Positions 14,498-20,114 of a stretch of DNA of 20,114 nt are shown in pieces (within the stretch, counting starts at the first letter, position 1; the number at the start of each line of letters is the position of its first letter). The stretch is taken from contig CAJOHP010000071.1 of assembly GCA_905234355.1 (NCBI GenBank), forward strand, positions 659-20,772, given 5' to 3'. This DNA is from an uncultured Prevotella sp. (GTDB lineage Bacteria > Bacteroidota > Bacteroidia > Bacteroidales > Bacteroidaceae). Below the pieces are notes generated by a model, which saw only the letters and a program-made list of their open reading frames with translations, ran no database searches and was not told the origin of the DNA. The position numbers were made by a program, and so were the translations under genes.

Positions 14498-15073
14498 TCA
14501 GTCGAACACCTGGCTGATGAGCTGCATGAACTCCCTGTAGGCGAAGGTGTCCTGGAGCTCTCGCAGCGCTTCGGCCAGTCCCCTGTAGTGCCACTCGTGG
14601 TCCTTGGGGTCGCTGGTGTGGAAGAGGGTCCATAGGGCATCGCCCTGCTGGGCATAGTCTCGTGCGATGGCCCTCATGTTGGAGAGTTTGTCGCCCAGTG
14701 CCACCATCTTGGCCTCGCGTGTGGCCGAGGCCAGTCGGTCGATGGCCGCCTGCTTGCGGGTGCGCCACGTGCGCTCCTCGCTCTGGCCCTCTATGGGGGT
14801 GTCGGTCTCGGTCGCCACCAGTGAGGCGATGCGGTCGCCAAACTCGGCGCGCAGCTGCTCCACGGTGACTGCGGTGTCCTCCACCGTGTCGTGCAGGGCA
14901 GCGGCGGCCAGCAGTGTCTGGTCACGCGTCATCGTAGCCACGATCTCTACCGCCTCCAGGGGATGGACGATGTAGGGGAAACCCTTGCCGCGCCGCTCCG
15001 TGCCGGCATGGGCACTGACGGCGAAGACGATGGCGCGGTCGAGCAGGCTGGTGTCTAAGGGGTTGTTGGCCAT
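14498..15073 (-). CDS. Stand-alone HD-domain alarmone hydrolase (MESH1/SAH-like)
   Basis: A 191-residue HD-superfamily protein with the SpoT/MESH1 hydrolase pattern: RRGKGFPYIVHPLEAV with His37, ALHDTVEDT with His61, Asp62, Glu65 and Asp66, and VALGDKLSNMR with Asp128 and Asn132. These correspond in order and spacing to the Mn-binding and catalytic residues of Rel/SpoT hydrolase domains and human MESH1, so it should remove the 3'-pyrophosphate of (p)ppGpp or related nucleotides. No synthetase domain is attached. The gene starts 17 bases after the kinase gene and precedes the stand-alone synthetase gene. Such small alarmone hydrolases are also known as antitoxins of toxic synthetases (toxSAS systems); whether that applies here is open. 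Confidence 0.88.
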   Translation of the reverse strand: MANNPLDTSLLDRAIVFAVSAHAGTERRGKGFPYIVHPLEAVEIVATMTRDQTLLAAAALHDTVEDTAVTVEQLRAEFGDRIASLVATETDTPIEGQSEERTWRTRKQAAIDRLASATREAKMVALGDKLSNMRAIARDYAQQGDALWTLFHTSDPKDHEWHYRGLAEALRELQDTFAYREFMQLISQVFD

Positions 15074-15090
15074 AGTGCTGCAGTATGGGC

Positions 15091-15948
15091 TCAGAAATAC
15101 TTTTCTACGAATGAGTGTATCACGCGGGCAAACATGGGGTTGGCCTTCGGACGCGGGTCGCGATAGGAGAGCAGACAGATGTCGAGCGGTGCGAACATAG
15201 CCGCACGGCGGTCGAAGTCGGTATGGTCGGCGCTGCCGGAGTATGCCGTGGCAAAGGCGTCCCAGAGGGCTATCAGCTGCTCCTGCGTCATGTGGAAGAT
15301 GTCGCGCATGGCCTGAAACTGCGAGTAGACGTTGCAGAGCAGGTAGAGATGGCCTATGTCGAACATCGGTGTGCCGTAGCTGAACCAGTCCAGGTCAATG
15401 AAGTAGGGCTTACCCTCGGCAGAGACGATGAGGTTGCCGGTCTGGAAGTCGCCGTGGACGCAGGTCGTCTCGTCGGGCAGGCCCTCCGCGAAGGCGCGCA
15501 GCTTCTGCCTGTCGTCTTCACCGATGAAGCAGGCTGCTTCAATGGCTTCCTGTATCAGTTTCTTGCAGCTGGGAAAGAAGGTGGTGTCGCAGGGCGTGGC
15601 ATGCAGCAGCTTGCCCTGTGCGGCCAGCAGGGTAGCCATCTCGCCGAGGCGAGAGGGCTCGTCGGCACAGATGCGCGAGAGCGATCTCTTGCCCTGGATG
15701 CGCTCGCAGGTCATGCCGAAGCAGTCGCCTACCTGTACCACCTCGTACACTTGCGGTGTGGGAAGCCCCATGGCCAGCACATGCTGGGCTGTTTCCACAT
15801 CATGCCTTACGGAGGCCTCGTTGTTTTTGTGGGGCGTCTTGTTCACTTTCAGCAGAAGGCCCGGGGCGTCGGCCCGGGAGTAGGTCTTGCCTATACCACC
15901 TTCGCCCTCCTGGGTCCAGCTGCTGAGGTCAATGGTCTTGTAATTCAT
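15091..15948 (-). CDS. APH/choline-kinase-family phosphotransferase
   Basis: A 285-residue small-molecule kinase of the aminoglycoside-phosphotransferase fold. A glycine-rich segment (EGEGGIGKTYSR, 14-25) and Lys34 in LLLKVNK form the nucleotide site. The catalytic loop CVHGDFQTGN (163-172) supplies Asp167 and Asn172, and FIDLDWFSYG (183-192) supplies the metal-binding Asp185/Asp187; DIGHLY follows as expected. The family includes antibiotic, choline, fructosamine and homoserine kinases; this branch is a common Bacteroidales/Fibrobacter paralogue family whose substrate is not known. It is the first gene of the unit with the hydrolase and synthetase genes. Its leader (about 105 bases) contains a folded element. 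Resistance should not be inferred from the family name. Confidence 0.85.
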   Translation of the reverse strand: MNYKTIDLSSWTQEGEGGIGKTYSRADAPGLLLKVNKTPHKNNEASVRHDVETAQHVLAMGLPTPQVYEVVQVGDCFGMTCERIQGKRSLSRICADEPSRLGEMATLLAAQGKLLHATPCDTTFFPSCKKLIQEAIEAACFIGEDDRQKLRAFAEGLPDETTCVHGDFQTGNLIVSAEGKPYFIDLDWFSYGTPMFDIGHLYLLCNVYSQFQAMRDIFHMTQEQLIALWDAFATAYSGSADHTDFDRRAAMFAPLDICLLSYRDPRPKANPMFARVIHSFVEKYF

Positions 15949-16010
15949 CGTGTCGCTGTTATGGTTGTTGCTCTTTTTTGTACCAATAAATTTCGTGTGG
16001 GTTAATTACT

Positions 16011-16060
16011 GCCTCCATTTCCTCTCGGGAGTGAGTGCTTTCCGGAGGGAGGCAAAGGTG
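16011..16060 (-). promoter_or_regulatory. Possible promoter and folded leader of the kinase-hydrolase-synthetase unit
   Basis: Minus-strand CACCTTTG (16053-16060) differs from the -7 consensus only in its first base. Just downstream, GCCTCC (16011-16016) and GGAGGC (16048-16053) form an outer stem enclosing CCTCTCGG/CCGGAGG with one bulged base. This lies in a 145-bp gap between the PheC-like gene and the kinase gene. Both the promoter and the fold are tentative. Confidence 0.3.
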
Positions 16061-16093
16061 CGGGGGAGTGTCGCATCCGCCCCCGTGTTCTGC

Positions 16094-16876
16094 TCAGTAG
16101 GCATATTGCTGTCCGTACTGCTCGTGCAGGCGGCGCAGGGAGCCGTCGGCCTTCATCTGCCGTATGGTGGCGTTGACCATCTCGAGCAGGTCGTCCTGTC
16201 CCTTGCGCAGCAGCACGCCTATCTCGCCATGGGTGAAGGGCGTGCTGAGCAGCGGCGCTGCCAGACGGCTGTCGGTCTGCACGTAGTAGGGCGCCTCGGT
16301 AATCTCGGTAATCATCACGTCGGCCTCGCCCTCGGCAATGAGCGCGGGTATCTCCTCGTTTCTTGGGTGCACGATGATGGTGGCATGGGTCAGGTGCTCG
16401 CGTGCAAACTTCTCGTTGAGTCCGCCGGGATTGACCATCACCCGCACCTCGGGCTTGTCTATGTCGGCGAGCGACAGGTAGCGGTTGCGCTCCGTGGCGC
16501 GGCAGATGATGGTCTTGCCGTTGGCCAGGTATCCCTCGCTCATGAGCATCGTGGCGCGCCGGGTGTCGGTGATGGTGATGCCGCCCATGGCGAGGTCGAA
16601 GGTGGGGGGCTCTGCCAGCACGTCGACCGTGAGTGTGGGCCACGAGGTCTCAACGAAGACGGTCTCGACGCCCATCCTGCGGCCTATCGTCCTGGCCAGC
16701 TCCACGTCGAAGCCCCAATAGGTGCCGTCGGCTTCACGGAATGTCAGCGGACGGTAGTCGCCCGTGGTGCCCACGTAGAGCGTGTCGCGCTCCACAATCG
16801 TGGCCACCGCGCCGCTCCACGTGCAGAGCATCACTAAGAGCAAGTTAAGCGATTTTTTCAGTTTGTTCATGCCCAT
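16094..16876 (-). CDS. Periplasmic PheC-like cyclohexadienyl dehydratase / family 3 solute-binding protein
   Basis: A 260-residue protein with a signal peptide (about 1-25) and the type II periplasmic-binding fold of SBP_bac_3. VGTTGDYRPLTFREADG at 35-51 and VNPGGLNEKFARE at 148-160 resemble the dehydratase PheC (VGTTGDYKPF, NPGGTNEKFAR) more than amino-acid-binding proteins, and Glu194 in ITEAPYY falls where PheC has its catalytic glutamate; the arginine that follows in PheC is proline here. PheC decarboxylates and dehydrates prephenate and arogenate to phenylpyruvate and phenylalanine in the periplasm. No ABC permease or ATPase gene is nearby, which favours an enzyme or orphan sensor over a transporter. 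It follows the EptA-like gene after 13 bases and is probably cotranscribed with it. ATG at 16870 is an alternative start. Confidence 0.75.
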   Translation of the reverse strand: MGMNKLKKSLNLLLVMLCTWSGAVATIVERDTLYVGTTGDYRPLTFREADGTYWGFDVELARTIGRRMGVETVFVETSWPTLTVDVLAEPPTFDLAMGGITITDTRRATMLMSEGYLANGKTIICRATERNRYLSLADIDKPEVRVMVNPGGLNEKFAREHLTHATIIVHPRNEEIPALIAEGEADVMITEITEAPYYVQTDSRLAAPLLSTPFTHGEIGVLLRKGQDDLLEMVNATIRQMKADGSLRRLHEQYGQQYAY

Positions 16877-16889
16877 GGATTTTGGGGGA

Positions 16890-18495
16890 TTAGGGGGTTT
16901 GGAAAATGTCGTGTCTTTCGTCGTAGGCCGTCGACTGTATGGACAGCAGGTTGAGCACGGAGTGGAACACGTAGTGCTGGTCTATCACGGCGGGCAGCTG
17001 TCCCTCGGGGGGCGTGGCCTTGTCCGACTGTGGCTTGCACCGCCGGAAGTCCTCCGAGGTCCATACGATGAAGGGTATCTCATACTGCACTTTGGGAGCT
17101 ATCGACATGGGCAGGCCGTGCATGAACATCTTGTTCTCGCCGAGCGACTCGCCGTGGTCGGATATGAAGAGCATGGCGCTGTGCCAGCCGGTGAGCGACT
17201 GCAGCGTGCTGATGAGGCTGTCCAGGAGGTGGTCGGTGTAGACGATGGTGTTGTCGTAGGCATTCACGAGCAGGTCGGTGTTCTTCTCGCCCTCCTCCAC
17301 GTTGCGTGCCACGGGTCTGAACACCTCAAACTCCTTGGGATATTTGCCTGCATAGTAGGGCCCGTGGCTGGTGCTGGTGTGCAGCACGATGAGCACCTTG
17401 TGCTTTGTGCTCTGTGCTATGCGCTCTCTGAGTCCGGCAAAGAGTATGCCGTCGTAGTCCTTGCATGCGTCGGGGTAGCGTTCGGCCAGCTCGGTGTCGG
17501 TGAGGTAGTCGTCGATGTGTATGGGCGGCTCGCCCCAGTTGGTGGTGCGCCACGCCACGTCGGCACCTGTGCGGAAGGCGTAGTTGGGCAGCACCTCATA
17601 CAGGTCGCTGCTGTTCTTCGGCTCGAGTATGGCCTTGGTGCCTGCCGTGGTGTAGGTGGCACACGAGCGGGCCTGGAGCACCGTGAGTCCCCGGCGCCGT
17701 GACAGCTTCGGGTTGGTGGGCCGACCGTAGCCGTAGAGCTGGAAGTTGGCCTTGCGTGCCGACTCGCCTATGACGAGCACCACCACCGCTTTCTTCTGGT
17801 CGGCCACGCGGCCGTCGGGCAGCCTGATTTCTTCGGCCTGCTCGTCGTGCTTGCTGCTCGCCACGCGCACCGAGTTGACCAGATAGGACCAGGGCTGCAG
17901 CAGGGCGCCCAGCTCGGTGTCGTGCTCGCTGATCCAGAGTGTCTGTCCTATATTGGCCGCGGCCGTGGCCAGCACCAGGGCAAGCGCACCACCGCAGCAG
18001 GCCGCCATGCGTCTGGCCTTGCCGTAGTCTATAGGCTGCAGCAGGCAGTAGGCGGCGGGCACCACGCCCAGTCCGCCGATGCAGAGCCACAGCGGCCAGC
18101 TGAAGAATGCCGACGCCTCGGAGTAGCGGGTGTTCAGCACGTTGCCTACGGTCGTGGCATCGATGATCACGCCGTAGGTGACGATGAAGTAGAGCGCCGT
18201 GGCGCTGACCACGGCCAGCAGGGCCAGCAGCACGCGGCCCACCGTCCTCGTGAAAAACATCACGAGATAGGTCATCAGGAAGTTGAGTGCCAGCATGACC
18301 GCCACCAGCGATGCCATGAGAAAGGCCTTGCCGGCTCCTGTCTCGTTGGTGTGGTCGGCCACATAGCTGAAGAAGGGAAATCAGCAGCGTGGCCAGGCTG
18401 ACGATGCACGAAAACGCAGCCAGGGGGATGGTCCTCATGACCGATGCTCTGAACAGGCGCATTCTGGCTGACACCTTGCGAAGTGATTCTGTCAT
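16890..18495 (-). pseudogene. EptA-like phosphoethanolamine transferase, one frameshift near the N-terminus
   Basis: Two frames join into an about 534-residue protein, the usual size of lipid A phosphoethanolamine transferases, which move phosphoethanolamine from phosphatidylethanolamine to lipid A or other surface glycans in the periplasm. The first frame starts at 18495 (MTESLRKVSARMRLF) and gives the first membrane helix up to SLATLLIS. The rest continues in another frame as FFSYVADHTNETGAGKAFL, with four further helices and an alkaline-phosphatase-like domain: VIGESARKANFQLYGYGRPT, the nucleophile region SCATYTTAGT, LHTSTSHGPYY and ISDHGESLGENKMFMHG. The break maps to the GGG at 18375-18377 (CCC in the coding strand); removing one base restores the frame. 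A GTG at 18362 could start a shortened protein lacking helix 1. Either a sequencing error, phase variation or a real mutation. Confidence 0.85.
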
Positions 18496-18540
18496 GTTGC
18501 CTTTTCTGTCGAGATTACGTACTTTTTTGTTTTGAAGGTG

Positions 18541-18548
18541 CAAATATA
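18541..18548 (-). promoter_or_regulatory. Promoter -7 box for the EptA-like gene
   Basis: Minus-strand TATATTTG, perfect -7 consensus, 45 bases before the ATG at 18495. It supports 18495 rather than the internal GTG at 18362 as the true start. The 17 bases TTTTTTGTGTATATTTG recur at 20077-20093. Confidence 0.6.
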
Positions 18549-18688
18549 CACAAAAAAAGTGTTACTGCCTAATGAAATGACGAAAAACATGAGGATAAAC
18601 GGAACTAAAAAGACTCTGTTCTTGCCTTTTTTTTACGGCCATTCTGCGATAATCTTCTGAAAAGGGTGCGAAGTATCAGACTTTTTTC

Positions 18689-18718
18689 GTAACTTTGCCG
18701 ATGAATCGGCGAAGTTAC
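18689..18718 (+). repeat. 14-bp inverted repeat overlapping a -7 box
   Basis: GTAACTTTGCCGAT (18689-18702) and ATCGGCGAAGTTAC (18705-18718) are complementary except for one T-G position, with a GA loop. The left arm contains TAACTTTG (18690-18697), a consensus -7 box, preceded by six T. It may be an operator, a terminator-like stem or the end of a small mobile repeat. Confidence 0.65.
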
Positions 18719-18750
18719 TCCGTCTCGGAAGAAAAAATAAATGGATTTGT

Positions 18751-18802
18751 TTTGTCCTTCTCTCGACTTTTCGTAACTTTGGAAGAAATCGCAGGATTTC
18801 TT
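18751..18802 (+). promoter_or_regulatory. Consensus promoter followed at once by a short hairpin
   Basis: TTTG (18751-18754) and TAACTTTG (18774-18781) have the ideal 19-base spacing. Immediately after the box, AAGAAATC (18783-18790) pairs perfectly with GATTTCTT (18795-18802) around GCAG, so the first bases of the transcript would fold into an 8-bp stem. The product may be a small RNA or the 33-codon frame at 18815-18916. Confidence 0.5.
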
Positions 18803-19000
18803 TGCATAAAGGCGATGCAGAGGATTGAGAAAATTCTGGGTTACGATTTGGAGACCGTTCTATTTCTGCGAATATCAAGGTTGTTGGGAATGATGAGGCT
18901 GTTACGAGCAAGATAGCGTAACTCGTTGATATTGTGCCTATTTGCGGTCGTTTGCGCTTTTGGGATTCTTTCGGATTGGGAAGAATGTTGAGCCTGTTCC

Positions 19001-19072
19001 GTTACCTAAGTGTTACCTCGGTTACTACGTTTGGTAACTGGGATTCGAGCTCTGCTCGCTTCGATCGTCGAA
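19001..19072 (+). repeat. GTTACC repeats and two adjacent small palindromes
   Basis: GTTACC at 19001 and 19012, GTTACT at 19021 and inverted GGTAAC at 19033 are clustered within 38 bases. They are followed by CGAGC-TCT-GCTCG (19046-19058) and TTCGA-TCG-TCGAA (19060-19072). This resembles a protein-binding array; no function can be assigned. Confidence 0.4.
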
Positions 19073-19315
19073 GAACACTTGGTAAAAACATGGAAGTCTG
19101 TACGAGATTTCCAACGTCTCGGAAAAACATACATATTCAGGCATATTTTGCACATCAGGGGACGCTGGTTTGACATTCTAATGACCTGAAACTTTAGTGC
19201 TTCAAGTAGTGGAAATATTGATAATTCAATACATTCATGAACTCATTCATTCACGAAAACATGACCTCTGACGGCATTTGTCTGTAAAGTGGCTGCAAGT
19301 GGCGGCTAATTGCTA

Positions 19316-19346
19316 TTGCCTAATTGGATTAGTCGCAGTAACTTTG
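19316..19346 (+). promoter_or_regulatory. Promoter of the mobilization gene
   Basis: TTG (19316-19318) and TAACTTTG (19339-19346) with a 20-base spacer match the Bacteroidetes consensus. CTAAT-TGG-ATTAG forms a small palindrome in the spacer. The leader to the ATG at 19600 would be about 250 bases. Confidence 0.65.
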
Positions 19347-19428
19347 CACCCGAAAAAAGATGCCAATGGCAATTGTATGGACATGTTGACTGTCCTAACA
19401 AACAGCATCCGCTTTAGAAACGGATTAT

Positions 19429-19525
19429 TATGTTCGCCAGAACATAGCAAGGTATGTTTTCTGCTGCGCGAAACTGCGTTTGCAGCACAAAACTCCTTGC
19501 TCTGCCGAGGACTATGGCTGTCCTC
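19429..19525 (+). other. Hairpin array upstream of mobilization gene (candidate oriT or structured RNA)
   Basis: Three stems in a row. TATGTTC-GCCA-GAACATA occupies 19429-19446. A long imperfect stem-loop occupies 19446-19501, with AGCAAGG/CCTTGCT at its base, then GTTTT/AAAAC, TGCTGC/GCAGCA and AAAC/GTTT around a TGC loop. GAGGAC-TATGGCT-GTCCTC occupies 19507-19525. In Bacteroides mobilizable elements oriT typically lies just upstream of the relaxosome accessory gene, the position seen here. A structured 5' leader RNA is the alternative. Confidence 0.5.
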
Positions 19526-19599
19526 CAAAGTCGGTCTGCCTATCCATACTTGCCGTAAGCATCAAGTGATAATTATATGTCAAATCCAAAATAACAAAG

Positions 19600-20012
19600 A
19601 TGAACAACAAGAAGAATAAAGGTGGGAGAAATCCCAAGTTAGACCCAGCGATAAACCGTTACTCTGTTAATTTTAGCAGCGAGGAAGATATGCGTTTTCT
19701 AAAGATGTTTGACCGTTCTGGCATGACAAGCAAGTCCGCTTTCATCAAAGCACGAATCTTTGGCGAGCCGTTTCATGTGGTGACATTTGACAAGACTATG
19801 CCAAGTTGAGCGACTTCCATGCTCAATTCCGTATGGTGGGCAACAATTATAATCAGACCTTGAAAGAGTTGAAAAGCCGCTTCTCTGAACGAAGAGCAAT
19901 GGCACTTGTATGTAAGTTGGAGAAGTACATGATGCAGTTAGTGCAGATTATGCATGAGGTCGTAGAACTAACAAACAGGTATGAAAATCATCGAATTGGC
20001 AAGGATAATTGA
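19600..20012 (+). pseudogene. Mobilization accessory protein (Bacteroides MobA-type), frameshifted
   Basis: Two frames together give an about 137-residue protein resembling the small DNA-binding relaxosome protein encoded before the relaxase in Bacteroides conjugative and mobilizable elements. The N-terminal part reads KNKGGRNPKLDPAINRYSVN with a ribbon-helix-helix-like stretch (SSEEDMRFLKMFDRSGMTSK) and ends VVTFDKT. The C-terminal part resumes in the other frame as DYAKLSDFHAQFRMVGNNYN, then LKSRFSERRAMALVCKLEKY. The switch lies at about 19789-19796, and one missing base explains it. In intact elements this protein assists nicking at oriT and the relaxase gene follows directly or overlaps; here only AT-rich DNA with a new promoter follows, so the element appears degenerate or truncated. 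The family assignment rests on remembered sequence patterns. Confidence 0.65.
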
Positions 20013-20064
20013 ATATAAACACATTTTTTTAACTCACAATTACCACTTTTTTACTTATCGAACA

Positions 20065-20093
20065 TTGACTTTGAGATTTTTTGTGTATATTTG
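20065..20093 (+). promoter_or_regulatory. Promoter for a gene beyond the right edge
   Basis: TTG (20065-20067) and TATATTTG (20086-20093), 18 bases apart, fit the Bacteroidetes consensus. The box ends 21 bases before the window edge and its gene lies outside. 20013-20064 holds nothing recognisable. Confidence 0.45.
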
Positions 20094-20114
20094 TAGCCAA
20101 ATTATTAGCATACG

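Larger units (their letters stand above)
18496..19599. other. 1.1-kb AT-rich region without a convincing gene
   Basis: Between the EptA-like gene and the mobilization gene, base composition drops well below that of the rest of the window. It contains the EptA-gene promoter, three further -7 boxes (18690, 18774, 19339), an inverted repeat around one of them, short hairpins, GTTACC repeats and a highly structured leader. Open frames here, for example 18633-18911 (-), 18934-19173 (+) and 19278-19619 (+), show no family signature and are crossed by promoter or hairpin elements, so they are not called as genes. A 33-codon frame starting MQRIEKILGYDLE (18815-18916) follows the 18774 promoter and is the only small one in a plausible position. 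Confidence 0.6.

Noticed and set aside
15091..15948. Aminoglycoside resistance gene
   Set aside because: The APH fold is shared by many metabolic kinases; nothing in the sequence or context points to an antibiotic substrate.
18633..18911. 92-codon minus-strand open frame in the AT-rich region
   Set aside because: Its lysine/arginine-rich peptides (LPKLRKVE, SAKLRKKS) are the reverse reading of the repeated TTTTCGTAACTTTG promoter motif, so it is probably not coding.
19031..19072. tRNA-like T-arm (GGGATTCGAGCTC) suggesting a tRNA fragment or att site
   Set aside because: The flanking bases do not form the 5-bp T-stem and no CCA-like end or other tRNA arms are present.
19278..19619. 113-codon open frame in front of the mobilization gene
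   Set aside because: It spans the promoter at 19316-19346 and the hairpin array, overlaps the mobilization gene start and shows no family signature; more likely a non-coding leader.

Overview
The window looks like chromosomal DNA of a Bacteroidales bacterium, most likely a Prevotella-type (Prevotellaceae) species. The evidence is the recurrent Bacteroidetes promoter -7 box TAnnTTTG in front of many genes, the lack of strong Shine-Dalgarno sequences, and typical Bacteroidales families: a DUF5686 outer-membrane protein, an AAA-ATPase-like/DUF1703 ATPase, meso-diaminopimelate dehydrogenase, an Rpn/PD-(D/E)XK transposase-like nuclease and a Bacteroides-type mobilization accessory protein. Positions 1 to about 18500 are gene-dense and GC-rich. 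The last 1.6 kb is visibly AT-richer and looks like accessory DNA.

Layout. 1-644 (-): 5' part of an AAA-ATPase-like gene cut by the window edge. 842-2130 (+): free methionine-R-sulfoxide reductase, then an exported metallo-beta-lactamase-fold hydrolase. 2146-3919 (-): polysaccharide deacetylase and polyprenol-phosphate-type glycosyltransferase, an envelope-glycan pair with its own promoter. 4004-7287 (-): a large DUF5686 outer-membrane protein followed by a LuxR-type response regulator. 7527-9620 (+): anaerobic ribonucleotide reductase nrdD with a long leader. 9738-10767 (+): a frameshifted Rpn-family nuclease with a heptad-repeat tail. 10949-11143 (+): a decayed C-terminal gene remnant. 11213-11686 (+): nrdG, the NrdD activase, separated from nrdD by about 1.6 kb of inserted material. 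11720-13210 (-): ddh and a Sel1-repeat protein. 13351-15948 (-): an APH-like kinase, a stand-alone alarmone hydrolase-type HD protein and a stand-alone RelA/SpoT-type synthetase. 16094-18495 (-): an EptA-like phosphoethanolamine transferase broken by one frameshift, and a PheC-like periplasmic cyclohexadienyl dehydratase/solute-binding protein. 18496-19599: AT-rich DNA with promoters, inverted repeats and a strongly structured leader. 19600-20012 (+): a frameshifted mobilization accessory gene.

How the genes work together. NrdD and NrdG form the oxygen-sensitive dNTP-synthesis system. Ddh supplies meso-DAP/lysine, and the deacetylase, glycosyltransferase, EptA-like and DUF5686 genes point to envelope construction. 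The synthetase/hydrolase pair would make and remove alarmone nucleotides, or act as a toxin-antitoxin-like pair.

The most interesting places are: (1) the split alarmone synthetase/hydrolase/kinase operon; (2) the nrdD-nrdG interval, with a 15-bp direct repeat flanking the Rpn gene and a terminator whose loop carries the -33 box of the next promoter; (3) the array of perfect hairpins in front of the mobilization gene, a candidate oriT or structured RNA. Three genes carry apparent single-base frameshifts, so assembly or sequencing error should be kept in mind. No complete novel defence or mobile system can be proven from the sequence alone.
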